In this document: piece after piece, positions 18,170 through 26,321 of the stretch
Layout: each line of letters starts with the position of its first letter
Numbering within the stretch: the stretch's first letter is position 1
DNA from: Rhodoblastus acidophilus
GTDB lineage: Bacteria > Pseudomonadota > Alphaproteobacteria > Rhizobiales > Beijerinckiaceae
Direction of reading: 5' to 3'
Length of the DNA: 64,000 bases
Assembly (NCBI RefSeq): GCF_025961575.1
Contig: NZ_JAOQNX010000010.1
Coordinates: forward strand, 98,043-162,042
Notes under the pieces: model-generated
Databases searched by the model: none
What the model was told of the DNA's origin: nothing
What the model saw: only the letters and a program-made list of their open reading frames with translations
Program-made: the position numbers and the translations under genes

Positions 18170-18761
18170 AGCCCGCAAGACAGTCGAATGCGCGCAGGAG
18201 CCCTCGGGGTCGGACCCCGCGCGCGACCTCGTCTCAGGCGCTGACGCAGCGACCCGCCGCCGCGCGGCGCAACACCTGCGCGACAAGCCAGAGCACATTG
18301 GTCTTTTGTGCGAAAGGCTCGGCGAGGAGTCGGACGCCAGCGTGCGCGCCGCCATTCTCACCTCGCTGGTGCGGATGAAATCGCCGGCGGTCGCCGCCGG
18401 ACTCGTGGGGCATCTGCGCAGCGAAAACGCGGCGCTGCGCAGCGAAGTGAAGGAGGCGCTCCAGGACATGCCGGACGACGTGCAGCCGGTGCTGGAGCGG
18501 CTGCTCGGCGACCCCGACAATGACGTGCGCATCTTCGTCGCCAATATCCTGAGCACCCTCGCTCACCCTCGGGCGCCAAAACTGTTGGCGCGGCTGATCG
18601 CCCGCGATCCCCATGTCAATGTCTGCATGGCCGCGCTCGACGGCCTGATGGAGATCGGCGATGCCTCGATGACCGCGGCGATCGCCGAGCTGCCGCGCCG
18701 CTTTCCCGAACCCTTCGTCGCCTTTGCCGCGACGGCGGCGCTCAACCGCCTGAAGGGGTGA
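18159..18761 (+). CDS. HEAT-repeat protein in the chemotaxis operon
   Basis: A 200-residue all-helical protein with four or five HEAT-type repeats (for example DAATRRRAAQHLRDKPEHIGLLCERL, DASVRAAILTSLVRMKSPAVAAGLVGHL, NDVRIFVANILSTLAHPRAPKLLARLI and NVCMAALDGLMEIGDASMTAAIAELP). Such proteins act as binding scaffolds. It overlaps cheB by 11 bases and ends four bases before cheR, so it is translated with both methylation enzymes and may hold a partner of the array. There are no catalytic motifs. Confidence 0.8.
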   Translation: MLVRARKTVECAQEPSGSDPARDLVSGADAATRRRAAQHLRDKPEHIGLLCERLGEESDASVRAAILTSLVRMKSPAVAAGLVGHLRSENAALRSEVKEALQDMPDDVQPVLERLLGDPDNDVRIFVANILSTLAHPRAPKLLARLIARDPHVNVCMAALDGLMEIGDASMTAAIAELPRRFPEPFVAFAATAALNRLKG

Positions 18762-18765
18762 GATC

Positions 18766-19635
18766 ATGAACATGCCTCAGCGCAAGCTTCCCGAGATCGC
18801 CCCGATCACGCCGCAGGATTACGAGAAATTCTTCGAATTTTTCTACCGCAAGACCGGCATCGTCTTCACCGACAAGAAGGCCTATTTCGTCGAGCGCCGC
18901 CTGGTCGAGCGCATTCAGGCGACCGGCTGCGAGACGTTTCGCGAATATTTCGCCATCGTGCGCTTCCAGAGTTCGGGCGACGAATGGCAGCAGCTCGTCA
19001 ACAGCATGACGGTCAACGAGACCTATTTCTTTCGTGAGGACTATCAGTTCGACGCGATGGTGCAGGGCATGTTGCCGGAGATCACCCGCGATCGCAGGAA
19101 GGGAAGCGCGGTCAGGATTTGGTCGACGCCCTGCTCGACCGGCGAGGAGCCTTATTCCATCGCCATTCACCTGCTGGAAAACTGGAAGCGGGCGGACGAT
19201 TTCGACATCGAGATTCACGCCTCCGATATTGACACGCGCGTGGTCGCCCAGGCGCGGCGCGGCATTTACGGCCATCGCTCGCTGCAGCGGCTGTCGGCGA
19301 CGCTGCGCTCCAAATATTTCACGGCGCTCGGCGACGATCAGTTCCGCATCCGCGAGGAATTGCGCGATTCCATCGACTTCGATGTCGCCAACATCGTCGA
19401 CCCCGCCAATATGACGCGGTTCCGGGGCATGGACGTCATCTTCTGCCGCAACCTGCTCATCTATTTCGACGATGTCTCGCGGCGCGAATCCGTGGAGCTG
19501 CTCTACGAATGCCTGAACCCGGGCGGCTTCATCTGCCTCGGCCATTCCGAGAGCATGGCCCGGATCTCCTCCTTGTTCAGGCCGCGCAAGTTCGCGGACA
19601 CGATCGTCTACCAGAAGGTTGGGAGCGGAGCATGA
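18766..19635 (+). CDS. cheR: Chemotaxis protein-glutamate O-methyltransferase
   Basis: A 289-residue enzyme that methylates MCP glutamates with S-adenosylmethionine. The N-terminal helical domain (about 1-90) is followed by NETYFFRE, the SAM-binding region IWSTPCSTGEEPYSIAI (about 122-138), DIEIHASDIDTRVVAQARRGIYG and DVIFCRNLLIYFDD. The C-terminus closes with GFICLGHSESM. Length and motif order fit CheR. No C-terminal pentapeptide-binding extension is present. An ATGA overlap joins it to the next gene. Confidence 0.95.
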   Translation: MNMPQRKLPEIAPITPQDYEKFFEFFYRKTGIVFTDKKAYFVERRLVERIQATGCETFREYFAIVRFQSSGDEWQQLVNSMTVNETYFFREDYQFDAMVQGMLPEITRDRRKGSAVRIWSTPCSTGEEPYSIAIHLLENWKRADDFDIEIHASDIDTRVVAQARRGIYGHRSLQRLSATLRSKYFTALGDDQFRIREELRDSIDFDVANIVDPANMTRFRGMDVIFCRNLLIYFDDVSRRESVELLYECLNPGGFICLGHSESMARISSLFRPRKFADTIVYQKVGSGA

Positions 19636-20003
19636 AGAAGGTTCTGGTGGTCGAGGACAGCGCCACCGCGCGCGCCTTTTACCGCAGCACGCTGGAGAGC
19701 GCCGGCTTTTGCGTCGACGAGGCCGCCAACGGTCTGGAGGGTCTGGAGCGCGCGCTGCTCGACCGCTACGACCTCGCCATTGTCGACATCAACATGCCGA
19801 AGATGGACGGCTATGCGATGACGCGCGAGTTGCGCGGCAATCCCGATCTGCTCGGCCTGCCCGTGGTCATGGTGACGACGGAAGCGGGCGCGCAGGACGA
19901 GGCCAAGGCCTTCGATTGCGGCGCCAATTATTACATCGTCAAACCCGCCGATCCCCGCGACCTCACGCTGACGGCGCGCCTGCTCACGGGATCGCGTCCA
20001 TGA
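19632..20003 (+). CDS. cheY: CheY-type response regulator
   Basis: A 123-residue single receiver domain. VVEDSATARAFYR supplies the acidic pocket, Asp in AIVDINMPKMDG is the phosphorylation site, MVTTEA supplies the conserved Thr, and YYIVKPAD the conserved Lys. Both ends overlap neighbours by ATGA junctions (cheR before, cheA after), so it is a likely direct target of the CheA of this operon. There is no output domain. Whether it controls a motor or acts as a phosphate sink cannot be told. Confidence 0.93.
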   Translation: MKKVLVVEDSATARAFYRSTLESAGFCVDEAANGLEGLERALLDRYDLAIVDINMPKMDGYAMTRELRGNPDLLGLPVVMVTTEAGAQDEAKAFDCGANYYIVKPADPRDLTLTARLLTGSRP

Positions 20004-22564
20004 AAACCCTGCTCGAACGCTTCATCCCGGAAGCCCGGGATCTGATCGAGTCCTCATCGACCGGCCTGCTCAAGCTGGAGCGCACCCCCGGCGATCATGA
20101 CGTGGTCAACGAGGTTTTTCGCGCGGTTCACACGCTGAAGGGCTCGTCGGGCCTGTTCGCCGTTCCCGCGCTCACCCGCCTGGTCCATGTCGCCGAAGAT
20201 TTGCTGGGCGCGGTCCGCTCCGACGAACTCGCTATCGACGCCGAGTTGATCGACGCGCTGCTCTCCGCCCTCGACCAGGTCGACAAATGGGTCGATTGCC
20301 TCGAAGCGCAAGCGGGCCTTCCCGACAATGCCGACGGCGTGTCCAATGCGATGGTCGACAGCCTGCGCCGCTTCGGCGGCCGTGAGGACAAGGCCGCGCC
20401 GGCCGGGGTCGCCGCGCCGGCGGCGCGCGTCGACGCCGCGGCGCTCGCCGTCTTTTCCGAAGCCGAGCGGATCCAGGCGTTTCGCGCAGCGGCGGAGGGC
20501 GCGGCGGTCCGTCTGATCGATTACATCCCGGCGGACAATTGCTTCTTCTGCGGCACCGATCCGCTGGCGCTGGCGCTGGAGACGCCCGAGGTTTTGGCGA
20601 CGGCGATCGCGCCAGCGGCGCCGTTTCCGGCCGCCGACTATGATCCTTACGTCTGCAACCTGCGCTTCCAGATTGTGACCGTCGCGGCCGAGGCGGAGCT
20701 CGAGCATCATTTTCGCTATGAGCGGGCGCAGGTCGCGCTGGCCGAGGTCGATCCCCGCGACCTCGTGGCGATCACGGGCGAAGCCGCGGCGCCGCCGGTT
20801 TGCGCCGATTTCGCCGAGGACGCGCGGCGGCTGCTCGACGAGGGCAATCTGCCGCTGTTGGCGGCGCGCGCGAAAACCCTGCGGGCCATTGTCGGCGCCG
20901 GGCTCGCCTCGGCTTGCGCGCTGCGGTGGCTCGAAGTCGTCGCTGGCGGCGCAGCTCCAGATCTCGCGCTGGCGCGCGCGCTGATCGCGGCGGTCGGCAG
21001 GGGGATTTATCTGCCGCCCTCGCAAGCGGAAGCGGCGGCGGGCGATTCAACTGTCGCTTGCGCGCGCCAAATCATCGCGGCGCAGAAACGCAATCTCGCC
21101 CATCGCGCCTTTTCCGCCTCCGTCCTGGCCGGTCTCCGCAGCGTCGTCGACAATGTGCTGGCGGCGCTGGCGCGCGACGATCTGGGCCAGGAATTTTCGG
21201 CCGCCTGCGAGCGTTGCGCGGCCGAGCAAAGTTTTGTTCCGGCGCTCGCCTTTCTCGACCACGCGTTCGAGCCGGGGCCGGGCGGACCGAAGGGCGCCGA
21301 CGCGCCTGCGTTCGCGTCCGCGCCCATGCCCTCGGCCGTCGCGCCGCCGCCGCCCGAGCGCGCCGCCGATCCGCACGCCGAGACCAAAAAGGCGGCGTCG
21401 CGGATGCTGCGCGTCGATCAGGCCAAGGTCGACACGCTGATGAATCTCATCGGCGAACTGATCGTGTCGAAGAACAGTCTGCCCTTCCTCGCCAAGCGCG
21501 CCGAAGAGGTGTTTGGCTCGCGCGAAATGTCGCGCGAGATCAAGGAGCAATATGCGGTGATCGACCGGCTGTCGCAGGAGATGCAGGCGGCGATCATGCA
21601 GGTGCGCATGCTGCCGATCTCCGACGTGTTCGACCGCTTTCCCCGCCTGGTGCGCGATCTCTCTCGCAAGCTCGCCAAGGACATCGACCTCGTCATCGAG
21701 GGCGGCGACACTTCCGCCGACAAGAACATCATCGAGGCGCTCAACGACCCGCTGCTGCATATCGTGCGCAATTCGCTCGATCATGGCGTCGAGGCGCCGG
21801 AGGATCGCGCCGCCGCGGGCAAGCACGCCCGGGCGACCATCACGCTCAAGGCGTGGCAGGATGCGGAAAGCGTGGTGATCGAGGTGTGCGACGACGGGCG
21901 AGGCATCGATCCCGCGAAGATCGCCGCTTCGGCCGTGAAGAAGGGGGTGATCTCGCAAGCCGAGGCCGACCGCCTGAGCGAGCAGGAGGCGATCAATCTC
22001 ATCTTTCGTCCGGGCTTCTCCACCGCCGCGCAGGTCTCCGATCTTTCCGGACGCGGCGTCGGCATGGATGTGGTGCGCACGGCGGTCGAGAAACTCGGCG
22101 GGCGCGTCACCGTGTCGTCGCGGGTCGGCGAGGGATCGAGCACCCGCCTCGTGCTGCCGCTCAGCATGGTGGTGACGCGAATCATGATCATCGAGGCGGC
22201 GTCCGGTCTCTATGGCGTGCCCATGGAGCTGATCGTCGAAACGGTGCGGGTCGAGCGCGCGCATATCCACAGGATTCAGAACGCCGAGGCTTTTATTCTG
22301 CGCGACCGGCTGATCCCGCTGGTGCGGCTCGCCGACCGCCTGCGCGAGCCCGCGCGTCCGCTCAAGCACGACGCCGAGGCCGTGCTGGTCTGCCGCGTCA
22401 ACGGCCAGACGGTTGGCGTCGTCATCGACGATTTCCGCGTCGGCATGGATGTGATCGTCAAACCGTTCGAGGGCATTGTCGCCGGGGCGCGCGGTTTTTC
22501 CGGCACCACTTTGCTCGGCGACGGGCGCGTGCTGCTCATCCTCGACCTGAAGGAGTTGATCTGA
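20000..22564 (+). CDS. cheA: Chemotaxis histidine kinase CheA
   Basis: An 854-residue kinase. The Hpt domain is at the start, with the phosphorylated His44 in AVHTLKGSSG. Residues about 150-260 hold an unusual P2-like domain (NCFFCGTDPLALALETPEVLA, YDPYVCNLRFQIVTV). Residues 260-450 are a helical Ala-rich linker. Then come the dimerisation helices (LRVDQAKVDTLMNLIGELIVSKNSL, about 470), the ATPase (LLHIVRNSLDHGVE, VCDDGRGID, FSTAAQVSDLSGRGVGMDVVR) and a C-terminal CheW-like domain. It autophosphorylates and passes phosphate to CheY and CheB. A TGATG junction links it to the next gene. Confidence 0.95.
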   Translation: MKTLLERFIPEARDLIESSSTGLLKLERTPGDHDVVNEVFRAVHTLKGSSGLFAVPALTRLVHVAEDLLGAVRSDELAIDAELIDALLSALDQVDKWVDCLEAQAGLPDNADGVSNAMVDSLRRFGGREDKAAPAGVAAPAARVDAAALAVFSEAERIQAFRAAAEGAAVRLIDYIPADNCFFCGTDPLALALETPEVLATAIAPAAPFPAADYDPYVCNLRFQIVTVAAEAELEHHFRYERAQVALAEVDPRDLVAITGEAAAPPVCADFAEDARRLLDEGNLPLLAARAKTLRAIVGAGLASACALRWLEVVAGGAAPDLALARALIAAVGRGIYLPPSQAEAAAGDSTVACARQIIAAQKRNLAHRAFSASVLAGLRSVVDNVLAALARDDLGQEFSAACERCAAEQSFVPALAFLDHAFEPGPGGPKGADAPAFASAPMPSAVAPPPPERAADPHAETKKAASRMLRVDQAKVDTLMNLIGELIVSKNSLPFLAKRAEEVFGSREMSREIKEQYAVIDRLSQEMQAAIMQVRMLPISDVFDRFPRLVRDLSRKLAKDIDLVIEGGDTSADKNIIEALNDPLLHIVRNSLDHGVEAPEDRAAAGKHARATITLKAWQDAESVVIEVCDDGRGIDPAKIAASAVKKGVISQAEADRLSEQEAINLIFRPGFSTAAQVSDLSGRGVGMDVVRTAVEKLGGRVTVSSRVGEGSSTRLVLPLSMVVTRIMIIEAASGLYGVPMELIVETVRVERAHIHRIQNAEAFILRDRLIPLVRLADRLREPARPLKHDAEAVLVCRVNGQTVGVVIDDFRVGMDVIVKPFEGIVAGARGFSGTTLLGDGRVLLILDLKELI

Positions 22565-23016
22565 TGGGCCTGAGGTTCGATAACAAGGTGGTGCGCTTCG
22601 AAGGGCATTGCACGGTGGAGGAGGCTTTGCCGCTTGGCCAGTTCCTCGGCGAGACCGAAGGCGCGACCGTGTCGCTCGAGTCCTGCGAGTCGATGCACGC
22701 CGCTCTGTTCCAGACCCTGATGGCGCTCCAGCCCAGGATCGTCGCGCTGCCGAAGGCGGGGCCGCTGGCCGCCGCGCTGAGACGCAGCTTCGGAGCGCCT
22801 TTGGCGGACGGCCCGCCGCCCGTCCTCGGGCGGGCGAGCGCAGGAGACACCGATGACGTGGGTTCTGGCGATCTGCAATCGCAAGGGCGGCTGCGGCAAG
22901 ACGACGACGGCGGTCAATCTGGCGGCGGAGCTGGGCCGGCGCAAGATTCCGACGCTGCTGATCGATCTCGACAGCCAGGGCCACGCGGGCCTCGGTCTGG
23001 GGGTCGTCGCGCATGA
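22564..23016 (+). CDS. Small STAS-like protein, overlapping parA
   Basis: A 150-codon frame that starts on the cheA stop (TGATG). Residues 1-90 look like a small STAS-type alpha/beta domain (VRFEGHCTVEEALPLGQFL, VSLESCESMHAALFQTLMALQ), as found in a few chemotaxis operons. From about residue 97 the frame runs within the 5' end of the ParA gene for 164 bases, and the sequence there turns into low-quality Gly/Arg/Asp-rich text. Either the overlap is real and the tail is disordered, or a frameshift removed the original stop. Coding of the first 90 residues is likely. Confidence 0.6.
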   Translation: MGLRFDNKVVRFEGHCTVEEALPLGQFLGETEGATVSLESCESMHAALFQTLMALQPRIVALPKAGPLAAALRRSFGAPLADGPPPVLGRASAGDTDDVGSGDLQSQGRLRQDDDGGQSGGGAGPAQDSDAADRSRQPGPRGPRSGGRRA

Positions 23017-23626
23017 TCGCGCCAAGACGGTCCACGCCCTGTTCTCCGGCGAGACCCTGGACCTCGACGCCGCGCTCATCGCTTCGGTGGCCGAGCATGT
23101 CCATGTGCTGCCGGCCGACCGCGCCTTCGAGGGGGCGAATCCGCATTGCGATGTCCGCGCGCTCGACCGGCTCATCCGCGCGCCGGCGATTGCCGATCGG
23201 TTTCGCGCGGTCGTGCTCGACACGCCGCCCGCCTACGATCCGCTGCTCGTGAACGCGCTGGCGGCCGCGGATGCGGCGCTGGCGCCGATCGTGCCCCATG
23301 CGCTCTCCGCGGAAGGGGTCAGGCAATTGCTGCGGATCTTTTATCGCATCGCCACGACGGTGAAGCCCGATCTCGACATGATCGGCGTCCTGCCGGTGAT
23401 GATCAACGAGCGCATCCGCCATCATCGCGCCGTGATCGAAGAAATCGCCCGGGAACTCGGCCCGGAAAAACTTCTGCCGGCGATCCGGATGGATATACAG
23501 CTTGCGGAAAGCTTTTCCGCGCGGGTTCCGGCTTGTTATTACGCTCCGTCAAGTAGGGGTGTGCAGGATTATAAGGTATTGATGGATCACTTAATTGAAA
23601 ATTTAGCGCTGCGGGGTGATGTATGA
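22853..23626 (+). CDS. ParA-family ATPase of the chemotaxis operon
   Basis: A 257-residue MinD/ParA-type ATPase. The deviant Walker A motif is CNRKGGCGKTTTAVNLA (residues 8-24), followed by LLIDLDSQGHAGLGLG and VVLDTPPAYDPLLVNAL. ParA homologues encoded in chemotaxis operons (ParC of Vibrio, PpfA of Rhodobacter sphaeroides) place chemosensory arrays at the poles or at mid-cell and ensure inheritance; I infer the same role here. An AGGAGAC box precedes the ATG, so the start is solid in spite of the overlap with the upstream frame. Confidence 0.9.
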   Translation: MTWVLAICNRKGGCGKTTTAVNLAAELGRRKIPTLLIDLDSQGHAGLGLGVVAHDRAKTVHALFSGETLDLDAALIASVAEHVHVLPADRAFEGANPHCDVRALDRLIRAPAIADRFRAVVLDTPPAYDPLLVNALAAADAALAPIVPHALSAEGVRQLLRIFYRIATTVKPDLDMIGVLPVMINERIRHHRAVIEEIARELGPEKLLPAIRMDIQLAESFSARVPACYYAPSSRGVQDYKVLMDHLIENLALRGDV

Positions 23627-23654
23627 CCGTTCCTTGTCGGCGGCGGAGAGTGCA

Positions 23655-24029
23655 ATGGCCGAGACCATATTGATCGTGGACGATTCGCCGACGATGTTGA
23701 TGAGCATCGAATCGGTCCTGAAGAAAATCGGCGTCAATGTCGAAAAGGCCGACAGCGGCGAGCAGGCGTTGAGCCGGCTGTCCCAGGGCCTCAAGGCGCG
23801 CATGATGATCACCGATCTCAACATGGGCAAGATGAACGGCATCGAGCTGATCCGCGAAGCCCGCAAGCTCGCCCATATGAGATTCGCCCCCATTCTGATG
23901 CTGACCACGGAATCGCAGCAGGACAAGCGCAACGAGGCCAAGGCCGCAGGCGCCACCGGATGGATCGTCAAGCCGGTCGATCCCGAAAATCTGGTGAAGG
24001 TCGTGCGCCAGCTCGTTCCGGGTCTCTGA
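23655..24029 (+). CDS. CheY-type response regulator, second copy
   Basis: A 124-residue receiver domain: VDDSPTMLMSIESVLKK, the Asp site in MITDLNMGKMNGIEL, MLTTES and WIVKPVDPENLVKVVR. The start at 23655 has a GGAGAG box; a Met at 23616 lies inside parA and is less likely. It sits three bases before the last MCP of the operon, which carries a CheZ-like motif, so the pair could form a phosphorylation-dephosphorylation unit. It resembles the cheY that follows MCP-like proteins in many alphaproteobacteria. Confidence 0.9.
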   Translation: MAETILIVDDSPTMLMSIESVLKKIGVNVEKADSGEQALSRLSQGLKARMMITDLNMGKMNGIELIREARKLAHMRFAPILMLTTESQQDKRNEAKAAGATGWIVKPVDPENLVKVVRQLVPGL

Positions 24030-24032
24030 GCC

Positions 24033-25232
24033 ATGGCCGCCGCCGTCCTCGACGCCGCCCATCTCTGGAAGCCCCTCCCGCCCTTGGCGGCGGGGCTGCC
24101 GGTGGCGGCCGTGGGCGCGCTCGCCGGACTGCCCATGGGGCTTTCGCTGACGCTCGGGCTGACCGCGGCCATCGCCTCGGCGCTGGCCGCCATTCCCTTC
24201 CGTCGCGCCGCCCCCGCAGCGGAGCGCGCCGAACCGATCCGGCAAGAGGCCGCGCCGCAGGCGGCTCCGCCAGTGTCCGCCCCGGCCGCCGTGGAGGCGG
24301 AGCGGTCCGCGCAGGTTCTCGAACATCTGGACGCCTATGACCAGACGTTTCAGCGCGCCGCTTTCTACACCTCTTCCGTGGTCGACGACGCCAGCGATGC
24401 GGCGGGGCGGATCATCACGGATCTCAAGACCATGGAGGCGTCGATCGGCGACGTCCTCAGCTTTCTGGAGACGTCGTCGACCAATGAAAAGGTGATGGCG
24501 ATCGTCGAAAACACCGACCGGCAGCTCATGCAAAATCGTCGCCTGATCGGCGATTTCATCGCGCGCCGCGATCGGGACATCGACTCCTGGCGGATGCGGA
24601 TCGCCGCCATCGACAAGATGACCGACGACCTGAGCCACGAGATCGACGGCATCCGGGGAATCGCCAGCCAGACAAGGCTTCTCGCCCTCAACGCCGCCAT
24701 CGAGGCGTCGCATGCCGGCGAGCACGGCGCCGGATTCGCCGTGGTCGCCAGCGAGGTCAAGCACCTCTCGGACGCCTCCAACCGCACGGCGCACCAGGTC
24801 GGCCAGGGCCTCGAGAAATTGCGTGAGTCCATTCGCGACCAGTTCTCCGTTCTGGTCAGCGAGCGCCTCGGCGACGAACAGCGCGAACTCGCGCTTATCG
24901 CCGATTCGATCTCCGATCTGACCGCGCAGATGGAGCGTCTTGTGGCCCATCAGCGCGACACGCTGGGCAAAGTGCAGGTCGAAAGCAACCGCATGGTTTC
25001 GCCGGTGCTGCAATTGCTCGGTTCGATCCAGTTCCAGGACGTCGCCCAGCAGCGGATCAGGCATGTCGAAATGTTCTTTTCCAAGGCGCGGGAGGACGTC
25101 GCCGCGTTGAGCGAGGCTCTGGCGTCGCGGCGCGACATGCCGGGCGCCGAAGCCTTGCGCGCGGCCATTGCGCAGGACGGGCCCGCCGCGCCCCGCGCCT
25201 CCGGCAGTTTTGCCGAGATTGAACTGTTTTAG
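24033..25232 (+). CDS. MCP-like protein with a CheZ-like C-terminal motif
   Basis: A 399-residue protein. Two hydrophobic stretches lie near the N-terminus (about 15-35 and 38-56), followed by an Ala/Pro linker and a long helix. A shortened MCP tip is at 211-245 ([35 protein letters not shown]). At 331-345 the sequence SIQFQDVAQQRIRHV matches the CheZ catalytic helix pattern FQDLTGQ, with Asp336 and Gln340 spaced as the CheZ Asp and Gln are. It is the last gene of the operon and directly follows a CheY, which suggests it both senses and removes phosphate. Phosphatase activity is inferred. Confidence 0.82.
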   Translation: MAAAVLDAAHLWKPLPPLAAGLPVAAVGALAGLPMGLSLTLGLTAAIASALAAIPFRRAAPAAERAEPIRQEAAPQAAPPVSAPAAVEAERSAQVLEHLDAYDQTFQRAAFYTSSVVDDASDAAGRIITDLKTMEASIGDVLSFLETSSTNEKVMAIVENTDRQLMQNRRLIGDFIARRDRDIDSWRMRIAAIDKMTDDLSHEIDGIRGIASQTRLLALNAAIEASHAGEHGAGFAVVASEVKHLSDASNRTAHQVGQGLEKLRESIRDQFSVLVSERLGDEQRELALIADSISDLTAQMERLVAHQRDTLGKVQVESNRMVSPVLQLLGSIQFQDVAQQRIRHVEMFFSKAREDVAALSEALASRRDMPGAEALRAAIAQDGPAAPRASGSFAEIELF

Positions 25233-25290
25233 AGCATTTTCGAGCGAAGTGGATGCCGGTTCGCGTGAAGAAAATGCGTCAAAACAAAGA
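25231..25290. repeat. Dispersed intergenic repeat after the chemotaxis operon
   Basis: The stretch that begins AGAGCATTTTCGAGCGAAGT and continues through GGTTCGCGTGAAGAAAATGCG is a dispersed element common between genes in Hyphomicrobiales. The first bases overlap the stop codon of the MCP gene, which suggests the repeat supplied the present stop. Confidence 0.65.
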
Positions 25291-25291
25291 A

Positions 25292-25335
25292 CTAGAGCGT
25301 GCTCGGTGAACGGGAGTTCACCGAACGCGCTCTAG
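25292..25335. repeat. Long palindromic hairpin, possible operon terminator
   Basis: Two 20-base arms, CTAGAGCGTGCTCGGTGAAC and its near-complement, surround a GGGA loop with two mismatches only. The central TGAACGGGAGTTCA (25307-25320) occurs again exactly at 25438-25451. It follows the repeat at 25231 and may both terminate the chemotaxis operon and mark a mobile palindromic unit. Confidence 0.65.
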
Positions 25336-25498
25336 CGGGGCAAGACGATAAATTGCGCAAGGGTTTGCTTACGGTTTCTTTTTGAACAGCTTTCATTCTG
25401 CAAGCATTCGGCGTCAAACAAATGCGCGCGCGTGGGATGAACGGGAGTTCAGCTCACGGGCGCGAGAGACGAAGTCATTCGGAATGAAGGAGGGGACC

Positions 25499-25888
25499 TT
25501 GTCCGCCGTGCTGGTCGTCGATGACATCGACGTTGTTCGCTTGACCCTGCGAAAATTTCTGGAGCGCGGCGGCCACACCGTGACCGAATGCGCCTCCGCC
25601 GACGAAGCTGAAGAGGTGATGCGGCGCTGCACGCCCGATGTGCTCGTCACCGATCTCTGGATGCCAGGTCGCGACGGATTGAGCTTGATCCGCGCCGTGC
25701 GGCAGCGCCACCCGCGCCTGCCGGTCGTGGCCATCACCGGGGGCGCGCCGGGCATGACGCAGGCCTCGTCGCTCGACGAAGCCAAGGCGGCTGGCGCCGA
25801 TCGCGTCGTCATGAAGCCGGTGGGCGTCCAGGAGCTTTTGACCAGCGTGCAGGATACGGTCGATCAGGCGACGACCGCCGCCCCCTGA
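25499..25888 (+). CDS. Single-domain response regulator
   Basis: A 129-residue receiver domain: VLVVDDIDVVRLTLRKFLERGGH, the Asp site in LVTDLWMPGRDG, VAITGGAPG and RVVMKPVG. I start it at the TTG (25499) because a strong AAGGAGGGG box ends three to five bases before it; an ATG at 25484 lies upstream of that box and would put the box inside the gene. It leads a three-gene set with the RsbT-like kinase and the histidine kinase, ten bases and an ATGA overlap apart, so it is the likely phosphate acceptor of that kinase. Confidence 0.85.
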   Translation: MSAVLVVDDIDVVRLTLRKFLERGGHTVTECASADEAEEVMRRCTPDVLVTDLWMPGRDGLSLIRAVRQRHPRLPVVAITGGAPGMTQASSLDEAKAAGADRVVMKPVGVQELLTSVQDTVDQATTAAP

Positions 25889-25898
25889 GGAGAGTTCC

Positions 25899-26321
25899 GT
25901 GACCGCCCATGCGCCGCCGCCCATCGAAGCCGCTGTGCCGCTGGCGCGGCGCGAGGACATTCTTACCGCGCGAAAAACCGTGCGCGCGGCGGCCCGCGCC
26001 CTCCGCCTGGGCGCGGTGGACGAAGCGCGTGTCGTCACCATCGTCTCGGAACTGGCGAAAAACGCCTGCGTGCACGCCGGCGCGGGGGAGGTCCGGGTCG
26101 GGACGCGCCACCTTGTCGACCGCGACCAGATCCTGATCGAAGTCGAGGACGCCGGACCGGGCTTTTCCGATGTTTCCGCCGCGCTCGCCGTGGGGTTTTC
26201 CACCAATGGCGGGCAGGGGCTGGGCCTGCCCGCCGTCAACCGGCTGGCGAAGTCCTTGACCATCGACACGCGGCCGGGAAAAACTTTGGTCGCGGCGCTG
26301 TTTGAAACCGACCGCGCATGA
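25899..26321 (+). CDS. RsbT/RsbW-family serine kinase-like ATPase
   Basis: A 140-residue GHKL ATPase of the anti-sigma-factor group. The N-box ELAKNACVHAG (about 51-61), the G1 box VEDAGPGF (about 83) and GQGLGLPAVNRLAKSLTI (about 106) are intact. The spacing and the GLGLPAV motif fit RsbT better than RsbW. RsbT phosphorylates an RsbS-type STAS protein and then binds the N-terminal domain of RsbU. The following gene starts with an RsbU-N-like domain, so the two probably bind. The GTG start follows a GAGGAGAG box. Confidence 0.85.
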   Translation: MTAHAPPPIEAAVPLARREDILTARKTVRAAARALRLGAVDEARVVTIVSELAKNACVHAGAGEVRVGTRHLVDRDQILIEVEDAGPGFSDVSAALAVGFSTNGGQGLGLPAVNRLAKSLTIDTRPGKTLVAALFETDRA

